Below, piece by piece: positions 9,981 to 19,293 of a DNA stretch of 64,000 nucleotides; the first letter of the stretch is position 1; every line of letters starts with the position of its first letter. The stretch comes from Methylophilaceae bacterium 11. GTDB taxonomy: Bacteria > Pseudomonadota > Gammaproteobacteria > Burkholderiales > Methylophilaceae. The stretch covers positions 372,001 through 436,000 of the forward strand of contig JCKJ01000001.1 in assembly GCA_000525025.1 (NCBI GenBank). The letters are read 5' to 3'. Position numbers and translations under genes: made by a program. Below the pieces are notes generated by a model, which had not been told where the DNA came from, ran no database searches, and saw only the letters and a list, made by a program, of their open reading frames with translations.

Positions 9981-10199
9981 TTATTCTATTAACTTTAAAA
10001 TATCTGAAGTGCTAAACGGCCAGTTTAATTCAGCCTGAGTGTCTAGACGTTTTAACACTGGGATAGTTGTGCCGTAGCGCGTGACAAGGTCGTCATCGTT
10101 AGCAATTTCAATCATTTGCACTGTAAGATTTATTTCATCTAGCATGGCTTCTGCCAACTCACATAAGTGGCAAGCAGATGTTGTATAAAGTTGAATCAT
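9981..10199 (-). CDS. Glutaredoxin-like family protein
   Basis: This small protein (72 residues from the ATG at 10199; a TTG at 10220 would add 7) has a thioredoxin-fold outline: a first strand IQLYTTSAC, the redox-active CHLC (CxxC) motif, and the cis-proline strand TTIPVL. It resembles the DUF836/glutaredoxin-like proteins of Proteobacteria. The physiological substrate is unknown. It is convergent with rplQ and divergent from mgtE, so it is monocistronic. No strong ribosome-binding site favours either start. Confidence 0.75.
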   Translation of the reverse strand: MIQLYTTSACHLCELAEAMLDEINLTVQMIEIANDDDLVTRYGTTIPVLKRLDTQAELNWPFSTSDILKLIE

Positions 10200-10314
10200 T
10201 AAATGTTGTGGGTTGTCCAAATTGATGCATTATTTCTAGTGGTTTTCATCGATTTTAATCTAAATTAAATCATAATAACGTATTGAGAAAAATAATACCT
10301 ATCCTGGGATTGTG

Positions 10315-11751
10315 ATGTCAGACAAACAAGAAATCAAAGAAAGCTTAAGCGAGAGCCTGCAACAGGTGATCTCGTTATTAGAAAAGCACAAGTTGGTGGA
10401 AAGTCTTGTACATAAGCAGGATATGCCTAAGCACGATCTGGTAGAAAGCTTGGTACATAAGCAAAATCTCAGCGAGTTGCAAAAGAAATTAGATGTACTC
10501 CACCCGGCAGACGTAGCCTATATTCTTGAGGCGCTACCCCTTGACGACCGCCTGAAAGTCTGGGATTTGGTTAAAGCTGAGCGCGATGGTGAAATTCTGC
10601 TAGAAGTGTCTGACGCAGTGCGTCAGACCTTGATTGCCGACATGGATAGCCAAGAATTGTTGGCAGCAGCAGAGCAGTTAGATACCGATGAACTGGCTGA
10701 TTTGGCGCCGGATTTACCGAAAGATGTGTTGCAAGACCTGATGTTCAGCTTGGATACGCAGAACAGAGAGCGATTGCAGTCCGCGCTGTCATACCCGGAT
10801 GATGCCGTGGGAGCGTTGATGGACTTTGATATTGTGACCATACGTGAAGACATCACGCTGGAGGTTGCATTACGTTACCTCCGTAGATTGGGCTCACTGC
10901 CAGACCATACTGATAAACTGTTTGTGGTCGATCGCTCTGATATCTTGCGCGGCGTGTTGCCACTCAAACGTATGGTGGTGCATGAGCTAGATGTGAATGT
11001 CGCGGATGTGATGGCTGCCGATGCTGTCGTGTTTCATCCAGAGGATGTGGCAGATGAGGCGGCAAAAGCGTTTGAGCGTTATGACTTGGTGACGGCGCCC
11101 GTTGTGGACAGTAATAATAAGTTAGTTGGGCGTATCACGGTGGATGCGGTAATGGACTTTATCCGTGATGAAGCGGAATCCGACAAGCTCTCGATGGCGG
11201 GTTTGCGTGAGGAAGAAGACTTTTTTGCTTCAGTGTGGAAATCTGTGCAGAACCGTTGGGCATGGTTGGCCATCAATTTAATTACAGCATTAATCGCATC
11301 GCGTGTGATTGGCTTGTTTGAGGGGTCTATCGAGAAAATTGTCGCGTTGGCCGCATTAATGCCAATCGTGGCCGGTATTGGTGGTAACTCGGGTAACCAA
11401 ACCACAACGATGATTGTGCGAGGCTTAGCGTTAGGGCAAATTTCATCGCACAATATGAATTCGCTCATTCAAAAGGAGTTAGGTGTAGCGCTATTGAATG
11501 GTTTGATTTGGGGCGGTGTACTTGGGTTGATCGCCTATATTCTTTATGGAAATTATGAGCTCGGCCTTGTGATGATGAGTGCAATGACACTCAATTTATT
11601 GCTGGCGGCCATTATGGGCGTCATGATTCCATTGGTCATGAATAAGTTTGGGCGCGATCCTGCAGTGGGGTCAAGCGTATTGATTACCGCCATGACGGAT
11701 AGTGGCGGATTTATGATCTTTTTGGGCTTGGCCACCATCTTTTTGCTATAA
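10315..11751 (+). CDS. mgtE: Magnesium transporter MgtE
   Basis: MgtE is a homodimeric inner-membrane Mg2+ channel gated by its own cytoplasmic Mg2+-sensing domain. The product (478 residues from ATG 10315; an adjacent GTG at 10312 adds one) has the N domain (DVAYILEALPLDDR), a CBS pair in the middle and five membrane helices at the C-terminus including MPIVAGIGGNSGNQTTTMIVRGLALG, the conserved pore region. The N-terminus is extended relative to typical MgtE and carries a 45-bp tandem duplication (10384-10473) encoding repeated KHxLVESLVHKQ. The mscS-like gene starts 18 nt downstream. Confidence 0.93.
   Translation: MSDKQEIKESLSESLQQVISLLEKHKLVESLVHKQDMPKHDLVESLVHKQNLSELQKKLDVLHPADVAYILEALPLDDRLKVWDLVKAERDGEILLEVSDAVRQTLIADMDSQELLAAAEQLDTDELADLAPDLPKDVLQDLMFSLDTQNRERLQSALSYPDDAVGALMDFDIVTIREDITLEVALRYLRRLGSLPDHTDKLFVVDRSDILRGVLPLKRMVVHELDVNVADVMAADAVVFHPEDVADEAAKAFERYDLVTAPVVDSNNKLVGRITVDAVMDFIRDEAESDKLSMAGLREEEDFFASVWKSVQNRWAWLAINLITALIASRVIGLFEGSIEKIVALAALMPIVAGIGGNSGNQTTTMIVRGLALGQISSHNMNSLIQKELGVALLNGLIWGGVLGLIAYILYGNYELGLVMMSAMTLNLLLAAIMGVMIPLVMNKFGRDPAVGSSVLITAMTDSGGFMIFLGLATIFLL
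10384..10473 (+). repeat. 45-bp in-frame tandem duplication inside mgtE
   Basis: Two adjacent 45-nt units (10384-10428 and 10429-10473) each encode K-H-x-L-V-E-S-L-V-H-K-Q plus three residues. The copies differ at scattered positions, several of them silent, so the duplication is old enough to have diverged but is kept in frame. Confidence 0.85.
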
Positions 11752-11769
11752 ATAACTGATATCACCTTT

Positions 11770-13050
11770 ATGACGAATCCAGAATTTGAACTGATTTGGC
11801 AAGAAATTATGGCGGATTTCTCATCGCCAGCAGCGCTTTGGCAGTTGCTAATTATTGTGCTTGCCGTGGGGACTGCATTTGCAATCAATGGTGCATTGCG
11901 TGCTTATTTCATGAACCGGTTACAAGACAGTACCAAGCCTGTGCTGGGGGTTGTTAATCGTATTCTGTTCCCAATCAGCGCATTAATCATGGTGGGGCTT
12001 GCACGCTACATTTGCGCAGAGTGGATGCATGTCGGCATGCTTAGAATCGCAAGTAGGCTATTGTTAGCAATGGCGGTGATTAGGGTGCTGGTGTATGCAC
12101 TACGCTATATTTTTTCACCTAGCGGTTGGCTTAAAACATTAGAGCATGTGATTGCATGGGGGATCTGGCTACTGGTAGCGCTGCACTTGAGCGGTATTCT
12201 GCCGGAAATCGCTTTGGCGCTAGAAGATGTGAAGTTTAATATTGGTAAAAACCCGGTCAATCTATTGGTGGTATTACAAGGGATGCTCACTGTGGTGGCG
12301 ACTATCTTTGTTGCGCTGTGGTTAAGTCGGCTCATTGAAAATAAGCTGATGCGTGCAGACCAAATCAATATCAATATGCGCGTAGTGCTCAGTAAGCTGG
12401 TACGTATTGTATTTATCTTTCTAGCAGTGTTAATCGCCTTATCAGCCGTAGGGCTCGATATCACACTGCTTTCCGTATTTGGTGGTGCTCTAGGTGTGGG
12501 GCTTGGTTTTGGCCTGCAAAAAATCGCCAGCAACTATGTGAGCGGATTTATTATCCTGGTCGACCACTCGGTGCAGATTGGCGATTTAATTACGGTAGCT
12601 ACGCATTACGGTGTTGTTAAAGAGCTGCGTTCACGCTACATGACACTGCGTAAGTTGGATGGCACAGAGGTGATTATTCCAAATGAGATGATGATTACTG
12701 AAGTGGTCATCAATCATACCTCGGCAGAACATAAGGGCCGGATACAAATGCCGATCCAAGTGGCTTACGATGCTGACCTAGATCAAGTCATTAAGCTCAT
12801 GCGTAGTGTTGCAGAACAGCATTCGCGCACGCTTAAAACCAGTAACGTGGATGTGCATGTGAAAGGGTTTGGTGAAAGTGGTATTGATATGATGCTTTCA
12901 TTCTGGGTGGCCGATCCTGAAGAGGGTTCTTCGGCATTGCAATCCGAGCTATATCAGAATATTTGGAAGTTATTTAAAGCCAATGGGATTGGTATTCCAT
13001 ACCCACAACGTGAGATTCGCTTGCTGAATACAAGTGTCTCACCAGAGTAA
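11770..13050 (+). CDS. MscS-family mechanosensitive channel
   Basis: Small-conductance mechanosensitive channels open under membrane tension to release solutes during hypo-osmotic shock. The 426-residue protein has several N-terminal membrane helices and then the MscS core: the pore helix region VFGGALGVGLGFGLQKIASN, followed by NYVSGFIILVDHSVQIGDLITV and the beta domain with GTEVIIPNEMMITEVVIN. The extra N-terminal helices make it longer than E. coli MscS (286 residues), closer to YbdG/YnaI-type members. It probably forms a transcription unit with mgtE. Confidence 0.9.
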   Translation: MTNPEFELIWQEIMADFSSPAALWQLLIIVLAVGTAFAINGALRAYFMNRLQDSTKPVLGVVNRILFPISALIMVGLARYICAEWMHVGMLRIASRLLLAMAVIRVLVYALRYIFSPSGWLKTLEHVIAWGIWLLVALHLSGILPEIALALEDVKFNIGKNPVNLLVVLQGMLTVVATIFVALWLSRLIENKLMRADQININMRVVLSKLVRIVFIFLAVLIALSAVGLDITLLSVFGGALGVGLGFGLQKIASNYVSGFIILVDHSVQIGDLITVATHYGVVKELRSRYMTLRKLDGTEVIIPNEMMITEVVINHTSAEHKGRIQMPIQVAYDADLDQVIKLMRSVAEQHSRTLKTSNVDVHVKGFGESGIDMMLSFWVADPEEGSSALQSELYQNIWKLFKANGIGIPYPQREIRLLNTSVSPE

Positions 13051-13094
13051 TCTGGTGCGTGCGAATTGCTTGAATAGTGCTGGATATAGATAAT

Positions 13095-13125
13095 AAAAAA
13101 GCCCGTTAATTTAACGGGCTTTTTT
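13095..13125. terminator. Bidirectional intrinsic terminator between mscS-like gene and rpmG
   Basis: A symmetric hairpin (GCCCGTTA, loop ATT, TAACGGGC) is flanked by A6 on the left and T6 on the right, so it provides a U-tract in both directions. It serves the convergent mscS-like gene and rpmBG. Confidence 0.9.
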
Positions 13126-13141
13126 ATGACTTAAATAATGA

Positions 13142-13297
13142 TTATTTAAGTTTAGTTTCCTTATACATTACGTGTTTACGTGCCACTGGATCAAATTTTT
13201 TGATTTCCATTTTTTCTGGCATTGTACGTTTGTTTTTAGTAGTGGTATAGAAATGACCAGTACCAGCACTTGATTCTAATTTGATTTTTTCGCGCAT
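13142..13297 (-). CDS. rpmG: 50S ribosomal protein L33 (zinc-free form)
   Basis: Direct translation of the minus strand gives a 51-residue protein starting [20 protein letters not shown] and ending MYKETKLK, which is L33 of the C- type (no zinc cysteines). L33 contacts E-site tRNA. It lies 12 nt downstream of rpmB, the usual rpmB-rpmG pair, and ends before the bidirectional terminator. Confidence 0.95.
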   Translation of the reverse strand: MREKIKLESSAGTGHFYTTTKNKRTMPEKMEIKKFDPVARKHVMYKETKLK

Positions 13298-13309
13298 TGC
13301 TTATGCTCC

Positions 13310-13546
13310 TTAGATTTTTTCGCCAGCAGCACGCAATTTTGCGAGCACAGCGTCAATGCCGTTTTTGTCGATAGTGCGCAAAGCCGCATTGGTAATACGC
13401 ATGCTTACCCAACGGTTTTCACTCTCAACCCAGAATTTACGGTTTTGTAAATTTGGTAAAAAACGACGTTTTGTTTTGTTTTGTGCGTGAGAAACATTGT
13501 TGCCCACCATTGGTTTTTTGCCTGTTACCTGACATACACGTGCCAT
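13310..13546 (-). CDS. rpmB: 50S ribosomal protein L28
   Basis: L28 is a large-subunit protein needed for late 50S assembly. The 78-residue product starts [20 protein letters not shown] and has [20 protein letters not shown], diagnostic of L28. AGGAG precedes the ATG. It is the first gene of the rpmB-rpmG operon, with a good promoter about 55 bp upstream. Confidence 0.96.
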   Translation of the reverse strand: MARVCQVTGKKPMVGNNVSHAQNKTKRRFLPNLQNRKFWVESENRWVSMRITNAALRTIDKNGIDAVLAKLRAAGEKI

Positions 13547-13601
13547 AATGACTCCTGAGACAAAATTGTCTTCAATACTTTGCTTTTTTAGAAAGACGGC
13601 A

Positions 13602-13631
13602 ATTATAGTATGAAAACGATAATGTTTTCAA
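13602..13631 (-). promoter_or_regulatory. Candidate sigma70 promoter of rpmB-rpmG
   Basis: Read on the minus strand, TTGAAA (13631-13626) and TATAAT (13607-13602) are 18 bp apart. The spacer contains a GAAAAC-GATAAT-GTTTTC inverted repeat (13612-13629). A second small palindrome, GACAA-AA-TTGTC (13559-13570), lies between the promoter and the rpmB ribosome-binding site. Confidence 0.65.
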
Positions 13632-13671
13632 GCTAAATAGCTTAATTTGCTAATTATTTTCACTATCAGAG

Positions 13672-14124
13672 TTAATGCTTACCGGTACTACCAAAACCAC
13701 CTTCACCACGGTCGCTTTGCGCAAACTCATCCACGATATGAAAGTCGGCCTGCACCACAGGCACAATCACCAATTGAGCGATGCGTTCCATCGGGTTCAG
13801 AATAAACGCCTCTTTGCTGCGGTTCCAGCAAGACACGAGCAATTGCCCTTGATAGTCTGAATCAATCAGCCCAACCAAATTGCCAAGCACGATGCCGTGT
13901 TTATGGCCTAAGCCGGAGCGTGGTAGAATCAGTGCCGCATAGTAGGTGTTGTCGATATGAATCGCCATGCCTGTTGGAATCATGATGGTCTCGCCCGGTT
14001 GTATGCTTTGTGTATGATCAATACAGGCGCGCAAATCCAAACCGGCGGAACCGGGAGTGGCATAACTGGGCATCATATGGTGGAGGCGATTATCAAGAAT
14101 TTTTAGATCAACGGTAATGGACAT
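13672..14124 (-). CDS. dut: Deoxyuridine 5'-triphosphate nucleotidohydrolase (dUTPase)
   Basis: Dut hydrolyses dUTP to dUMP and pyrophosphate, keeping uracil out of DNA and feeding thymidylate synthesis. The ATG at 14124 gives a 150-residue trimeric-type enzyme starting [14 protein letters not shown]; upstream in-frame codons would add unrelated sequence. All five family motifs are visible: [45 protein letters not shown] and the glycine-rich C-terminal [12 protein letters not shown]. It follows the terminator of the receptor gene on the same strand. Confidence 0.95.
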   Translation of the reverse strand: MSITVDLKILDNRLHHMMPSYATPGSAGLDLRACIDHTQSIQPGETIMIPTGMAIHIDNTYYAALILPRSGLGHKHGIVLGNLVGLIDSDYQGQLLVSCWNRSKEAFILNPMERIAQLVIVPVVQADFHIVDEFAQSDRGEGGFGSTGKH

Positions 14125-14197
14125 AACGATGGTTTTTGTTTGAGCTGATGAGAATGTATTATTAAACACTAATTGCCTGTGAAAAGCACTAGACAAT

Positions 14198-14224
14198 AAA
14201 AAAGCCAGTTCAAATTGAACTGGC
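14198..14224 (-). terminator. Intrinsic terminator of the PqqU-like receptor gene
   Basis: On the minus strand GCCAGTTC and GAACTGGC pair with a 5-nt loop and are followed by T6ATT. It lies 20 nt beyond the receptor stop codon and separates it from dut. Confidence 0.85.
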
Positions 14225-14243
14225 TGATTTGCAAATTGCTTAA

Positions 14244-16370
14244 TTAAAACTTGTAGGCAGCGCTTAAGCCTAGCAAGTAGTTTCTGTCTGGTGCTGTTTC
14301 GTAAAATCTTAGGTTTCCATCATTAATACGCACAGAGCCGATATATTCTTTATCGAACATATTCTCGACACGTAGATACTCTTTGAAATTCCAGTTAGCA
14401 AGGCTTTGCTCGAACCCGGCACGTATATTGAATATGGTGTATGACGCAGCGGTTTCACTGTTAATGTCATTTACATACACTTTGCTGTTATGGCGTCCTT
14501 CAAGCGCTGTATGGAAGCCAAGTGGCTCATACTTCCACGCAACCTCTCCGTAAATTTGACTGCGATAAGTGCCTGGAATACGGTTACCTTCGGTAATCGC
14601 ACCAAAATCAGAGTCAAACTTTGCATTTAACAATGTATAAGCAAAATAGGTGGAGATATTATTTTCAAACTTGGAGTCGATAGAAAACTCTACGCCTGTG
14701 CGTTTGGTTTTGTTTGCATTTGTAAAAACGCTGCGTCCACCACCAGTCGCACTGGTGATGATTTCATCATGCGTATTAACGTAATACAAAGTGAGATTCG
14801 CAAGCGTATTGTCTGTCACAAATGCTTTTGCGCCCACTTCAAAATTTTCACTTTCGCTCGGTTTCAGTGATAGATTAGGCGTTGCATTGGTTAGTAAGGA
14901 GTTGAACCCTGCCTCAACAAATGTAGGCGTTTCAAAGCCTTTTCCATAGTTGGCATACAGATTTACTTGAGGGCTAACTTTCCAAATCGCACCAATTACG
15001 GGTGTTGTTTTGTTATACGTGACACTGCCGCTATTATCGCCGTTAGAACTTGTACCGCTAGTAAACTTATCATTCACAGTCAATTTGACCTTTGTTCTGC
15101 GCAAACCTGCATGGATATCCACACTATCCGTTGCGGATAATTTACCTTGAATATAGCGGTCAAAATTAGTTGAAATGTTATCTTCTTGTCGGTTTAAGCT
15201 AAAAGGTGTACCAAGTACACGTTTTGTACCATTGTCAGCGTTAATGTCTGTCCGGTCATCGGATGACTTTCCATAATTGACACCTAGACTAATAGAGTAA
15301 GACTTGTTAGCTATGGTGCCTTGATTATTCCAACGTAAATCTGTGCCCCAGAACTCTCTGGAAATCTCACTGGCGCGGCCATTTGCGTTCACTGGCGCGG
15401 CAGGAGGTAAAGACAAATATTGCTCATTCTCTCTAGTGCCGATATAGGTGATTAAATTCACCGAATTGTTCTCATTAAATCTATGATCTAAATTAAAGCC
15501 TGCTTGTGTATGGCTTCTATAAACACGTGTATCAGATAGAACTGCACCAACGCCAGCACTTTCCGGATTTGATCGTGCAACTTCTTTAGTCAGTCCCAGC
15601 GGGTCTTGCGCTGTTTGGTCAAACCAATTCACTAAGGTAGTGAGTTTAGTGTCGTCGCTAATATTGAATTTGAATTTAGCTGTCGCCTGTTCTTTTTGTC
15701 CAGCGTTATGCTCTCTGTAACCATTGGTTTCAAAGTTAGAAACATTTAACAAATACTCTACGCCATCCAAATTGCCAGCTGCATTTAATACTTGGCGTTT
15801 GGTGTCATAACTGCCAAACATGACCGTACCGCCAACTTCGGGCGTTTTTGGTGCATTTTCGGTAAACATCTGAATAACACCACCTGAAGAATTGCCGTAC
15901 AAGGCTGAGAATGGACCACGCATTACTTCAATGCTTCTAATCGCAGATAAATCGACAACCCCCGGTTGGCCTTGGCCGTCCGGCATGGTGAGTGGAATGC
16001 CATCGACGTACACGCGCACACCGCGTACACCAAAAGCAGAACGGGAGCCGAATCCGCGTGTAGAAATTTGCGGATCTTGCGCTTGGTTATTTCTATTTTG
16101 TGCGGTGATGCCAGGCACTCTAATCAAGCTTTCCGAGAGCGTCATTTGTAGCTGGCCGTTTTGAATATCCTCTTGCTTGACCACGTCAATGGCAATGGGA
16201 AGGTCAAAGCTATTTTGCAGCGTGCGGGTGCCAGTGACGACAATCGGTGCGATATGCAAGGTTTTCTCATCCTCCTCTGCATAGGCATCGAGCGCCGGTA
16301 CCATGCCTAATGCGCTGGCAACAGCCATCGGTAATAGTTTAAATTGGACTGTTTTGTTGTTTGAAATCAT
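14244..16370 (-). CDS. pqqU: TonB-dependent receptor, PqqU (YncD)-like
   Basis: The 708-residue outer-membrane protein has a signal peptide ending at about residue 31, a TonB-box/plug region ([14 protein letters not shown]), and a 22-strand barrel ending in the aromatic C-terminus AAYKF. From memory it aligns along its length with E. coli YncD, now known as the PQQ importer PqqU. Shared stretches include [58 protein letters not shown] and [10 protein letters not shown]. This suggests uptake of pyrroloquinoline quinone, the cofactor of methanol dehydrogenases. A ferric-siderophore ligand is the alternative. An FNR-like inverted repeat lies upstream. Confidence 0.85.
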   Translation of the reverse strand: MISNNKTVQFKLLPMAVASALGMVPALDAYAEEDEKTLHIAPIVVTGTRTLQNSFDLPIAIDVVKQEDIQNGQLQMTLSESLIRVPGITAQNRNNQAQDPQISTRGFGSRSAFGVRGVRVYVDGIPLTMPDGQGQPGVVDLSAIRSIEVMRGPFSALYGNSSGGVIQMFTENAPKTPEVGGTVMFGSYDTKRQVLNAAGNLDGVEYLLNVSNFETNGYREHNAGQKEQATAKFKFNISDDTKLTTLVNWFDQTAQDPLGLTKEVARSNPESAGVGAVLSDTRVYRSHTQAGFNLDHRFNENNSVNLITYIGTRENEQYLSLPPAAPVNANGRASEISREFWGTDLRWNNQGTIANKSYSISLGVNYGKSSDDRTDINADNGTKRVLGTPFSLNRQEDNISTNFDRYIQGKLSATDSVDIHAGLRRTKVKLTVNDKFTSGTSSNGDNSGSVTYNKTTPVIGAIWKVSPQVNLYANYGKGFETPTFVEAGFNSLLTNATPNLSLKPSESENFEVGAKAFVTDNTLANLTLYYVNTHDEIITSATGGGRSVFTNANKTKRTGVEFSIDSKFENNISTYFAYTLLNAKFDSDFGAITEGNRIPGTYRSQIYGEVAWKYEPLGFHTALEGRHNSKVYVNDINSETAASYTIFNIRAGFEQSLANWNFKEYLRVENMFDKEYIGSVRINDGNLRFYETAPDRNYLLGLSAAYKF

Positions 16371-16469
16371 GTTGGTTTCATCGGTAGTGAATTAATCGCG
16401 CGATAATAACCATAATTAGAAGGATTGGCATCAGCAATATCATGATTTTATGCGATGCGCTCAGAGGGA

Positions 16470-16494
16470 TTGACTTGCATTTGATGCAAGTCAA
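16470..16494. promoter_or_regulatory. Perfect 11-bp inverted repeat containing FNR/CRP-like sites
   Basis: TTGACTTGCAT (16470-16480) and ATGCAAGTCAA (16484-16494) are perfect inverted copies with a 3-nt spacer. On either strand it contains a TTGA(C/T)-N4-(A/G)TCAA match of 9/10 to the FNR-family consensus. It is centred 112 bp upstream of the pqqU-like ATG and 10 nt past the coaBC stop. It has no U-tract, so an operator is more likely than a terminator. Confidence 0.5.
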
Positions 16495-16503
16495 ACGGGC
16501 AGG

Positions 16504-17691
16504 CTATTTAAGCATGCTGGCAAGGTGCTGCAATATTAACAACGCTACTTCTGGTTTTGTACTAAGTGGTAATGCGTGACTGCCGGCATCATCAATCAGC
16601 GTGACTTGATTATGGTCTTGCCCCATGGCGATGCTGACATCATTGGCAACGATAAGCGGGAGTTTTTTAGCGATACGTTTTTGTGTTGCATGTTTAATCA
16701 CATGCTCGGTCTCGGCAGCGAATCCTATGCAAAACGGTGCGTTGGGCAAGCTAGCAACATCAGCCAGTATGTCTTTATTTTTTAGCAAGGTTAAGCTAAG
16801 TGTGTCTTCACTTTTTTTGATTTTTTGTGTAGAAACTTGTGCCGGACTGTAGTCTGCTACCGCAGCAACGGCAATCAATACATCTTGATGATGCACTTGC
16901 TGCATCACTGTTTGATACATACTTTTTGCATCCAGCGCTTTGATAAAGGTAAGGTTGCTTGGAGGTGTTTGCGTGCTATGCCCACTCACCAAGGTGACTG
17001 CTGCACCCATGTCAACTGCTACTTGTGCAATAGCATAGCCCATTTTACCGGAGCTTAAATTGGTGATGGCACGGACCGGGTCAATCGGCTCTAGTGTGGC
17101 ACCTGCAGTAATGAGGATACGTTTTCCTTGCAGCAACTTGGGCGTAAAGTGCGTAGTCACAGCTTGCATCAGTGCCTCAGGTTCCAGCATGCGTCCTAAG
17201 CCAATTTCACCACAGGCTTGCTCGCCGGCAGCCGGCCCTAATATGCTAATGCCATCCGCCTTCAGTTGGCTGATATTGCGCTGCGTTGCTGGGTTCTCCC
17301 ACATCTGTTTGTTCATGGCTGGTGCAACGAGCAACGGACAGTTTCTCGCTAAACATAGGGTAGACAGTAAATCATCCGCACGACCATGCACGAGCTTTGC
17401 TAAAAAATCTGCGCTGGCAGGGGCAATCAAAATAGCATCGGCTTGGCGACTGAGTTCAATATGCGGCATACCATTCGGAATAGCGTTATCCCACATATTC
17501 ATATACACCGGGTTGCCCGAAAGCGCTTGCATCGTCACAGGTGTAATAAATTGACAAGCGGCTTCAGTCATCACAACTTGTACACTGTAACTCTGTTGAA
17601 TCAGTAGGCGCACCAGTTCGGCCGCTTTATAAGCTGCAATACCGCCTGTGATACCCAGTACAATCGCGCGTTTTGAAGATTGAGATGCCAT
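16504..17691 (-). CDS. coaBC: Bifunctional phosphopantothenoylcysteine decarboxylase / phosphopantothenate-cysteine ligase
   Basis: CoaBC carries out two steps of coenzyme A synthesis: CTP-dependent ligation of cysteine to 4'-phosphopantothenate, then FMN-dependent decarboxylation. The 395-residue product has the N-terminal flavoprotein CoaC domain (LGITGGIAAYKAAELVR, PASADFLAKL, APAMNKQMWENPATQRN) and the C-terminal CoaB domain (ITAGATLEPIDPVRAITNLS, KMGYAIAQ). Length matches the fused bacterial enzyme. It is divergent from the metallopeptidase-like gene. Confidence 0.95.
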   Translation of the reverse strand: MASQSSKRAIVLGITGGIAAYKAAELVRLLIQQSYSVQVVMTEAACQFITPVTMQALSGNPVYMNMWDNAIPNGMPHIELSRQADAILIAPASADFLAKLVHGRADDLLSTLCLARNCPLLVAPAMNKQMWENPATQRNISQLKADGISILGPAAGEQACGEIGLGRMLEPEALMQAVTTHFTPKLLQGKRILITAGATLEPIDPVRAITNLSSGKMGYAIAQVAVDMGAAVTLVSGHSTQTPPSNLTFIKALDAKSMYQTVMQQVHHQDVLIAVAAVADYSPAQVSTQKIKKSEDTLSLTLLKNKDILADVASLPNAPFCIGFAAETEHVIKHATQKRIAKKLPLIVANDVSIAMGQDHNQVTLIDDAGSHALPLSTKPEVALLILQHLASMLK

Positions 17692-17792
17692 GCGCGAATT
17701 CTATCTGAAACAAGGTGCAATTGCGATGATTGCGCGTACGGCATGAAAGCGGCATAGATTGCTGTTAAGATAATAGAAAAAACAGGTGCCTT

Positions 17793-18557
17793 ATGTGGAA
17801 AAAAATACGCATTATCATTCTGCTGTTGATTCTTGCAACGGTGATTCAGCAGACGTTACAAGAAGATGCGGATTTGGATTGGAATAAAAATTTCTATGTA
17901 GCGGTATATCCTATCAATGCAGATAATAGCGCGGTAGTAAGCACTTACATTAACACACTCACCCCCCAAGATTTTGAGCCGGTGGCAGAGTATTTTGCAG
18001 AAGAAGCACAACGTTATCAGTTAGGCTTGCGTCGCCCATTTGAGATTCGACTCGGGGATAAAATCAATCAAATTCCTCCAGCACCCCCAGTGGAAAGTGG
18101 CGTATTGAAAGTCGTGCTATGGAGTTTACAGTTTAGATATTTTGCCTGGAAAAACTCACCTAGCATGTCGGTTAAGCCGGATATCCGGCTGTATTTGCTA
18201 TACCATGATCCTTTAACTAGCCCTCGCCTTACGCATTCAACGGCTTTAAATAAAGGCAGAATAGGGCGTGTGAACTTGTTTGCCGATGCAGCGTATGCCA
18301 AAAAGAATTTGGTGATTCTGGCGCATGAACTGCTACATACGGTCAAAGCAACTGACAAGTATGACTTAGCGAACGGATTGCCTAGTTTCCCCGACGGTTA
18401 CGCCGAGCCAGAGAAACAGCCCAGATTGCCACAAGATTATGCAGAGCTGATGGGTGGCAGAGTGCCACTGACCGAAAGTACTGCAGAGGTACCTAAGAGC
18501 TTGCGGTTAACTTTGATTGGACGCAAAACTGCAAGAGAAATTGGCTGGGTGCGATAA
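17793..18557 (+). CDS. Putative membrane-anchored zinc metallopeptidase, uncharacterised
   Basis: I do not recognise a named family. The 254-residue protein has one N-terminal membrane helix (about residues 5-20) with the rest probably periplasmic. Residues 178-182 are HELLH, inside VILAHELLHTVKATDKYD, a zincin HExxH motif with an Asp nine residues after the second His, and a downstream AELMGG that could be a Met-turn. The arrangement is metzincin-like, but the third ligand is only inferred. It is upstream of radC (45-nt gap) and may be co-transcribed with it. Substrate unknown. Confidence 0.7.
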   Translation: MWKKIRIIILLLILATVIQQTLQEDADLDWNKNFYVAVYPINADNSAVVSTYINTLTPQDFEPVAEYFAEEAQRYQLGLRRPFEIRLGDKINQIPPAPPVESGVLKVVLWSLQFRYFAWKNSPSMSVKPDIRLYLLYHDPLTSPRLTHSTALNKGRIGRVNLFADAAYAKKNLVILAHELLHTVKATDKYDLANGLPSFPDGYAEPEKQPRLPQDYAELMGGRVPLTESTAEVPKSLRLTLIGRKTAREIGWVR

Positions 18558-18602
18558 TCATCAGATGGTCATTTCAATATAAGAAAGAAAAGAAAGCACA
18601 GC

Positions 18603-19277
18603 ATGGCGATTACAGATTGGCCTGAAGGGGAGCGCCCAAGAGAAAAGCTGATGCAGCAGGGAGCAGCGGCATTGTCAGATGCGGAGTTGCTTGCCATCTT
18701 TTTGCGCGTAGGGGTAACAGGTAAAAGCGCAGTAGACTTAGCGCGTGATCTTTTGCAACAGTTTGGCAGTTTAAATGGCATTTTTTCGGCGTCGCTAGTG
18801 CAAATCAACCAAGTGCATGGCATGGGTGAAAGCAAGTATTGCCAGTTACAAGCAATTTTTGAGATGAGTCAGCGGGCATTGGCAGAGCAAATGCAGGTAC
18901 GCGATGTGTTGTCCTCGCCTAAGCAAGTACGTGATTATTTGATGCTCAAGCTAGGGATATTACCGCGAGAAGTGTTTATGCTGCTGTTGCTGGATGCGCA
19001 AAATCGGGTATTGGCGCAGGAAGTGTTGTTTGAGGGCACGTTGACGCAAACCAGCGTCTATCCGCGTGAAGTGGTGAAGCGCGCGCTGCATCACAATGCC
19101 GCTTCTGTTATTTTTGCACATAATCATCCTTCTGGCATTGCTGAGCCTAGCCAGGCGGATGAAAGCCTGACACAGGCATTAAAGCAAGCATTGGCCTTGG
19201 TGGATGTGCGGGTGTTGGATCATTTTATTGTGGCGGGCAATAGTACCTGTTCGTTTGTAGAGCGCGGTTTACTTTAA
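18603..19277 (+). CDS. radC: RadC-family JAB/MPN-domain protein
   Basis: RadC proteins were once linked to DNA repair, but their true function is unsettled. The 224-residue product has the N-terminal helix-hairpin-helix-like region ([20 protein letters not shown]) and the C-terminal MPN domain with the JAMM zinc motif HNHPSG...SQAD. This is full length for the family. The start follows an AAGAAAG stretch. It lies between the metallopeptidase-like gene and a small membrane protein on the same strand. Confidence 0.93.
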   Translation: MAITDWPEGERPREKLMQQGAAALSDAELLAIFLRVGVTGKSAVDLARDLLQQFGSLNGIFSASLVQINQVHGMGESKYCQLQAIFEMSQRALAEQMQVRDVLSSPKQVRDYLMLKLGILPREVFMLLLLDAQNRVLAQEVLFEGTLTQTSVYPREVVKRALHHNAASVIFAHNHPSGIAEPSQADESLTQALKQALALVDVRVLDHFIVAGNSTCSFVERGLL

Positions 19278-19293
19278 GAGCGAGGAGCCTGAG

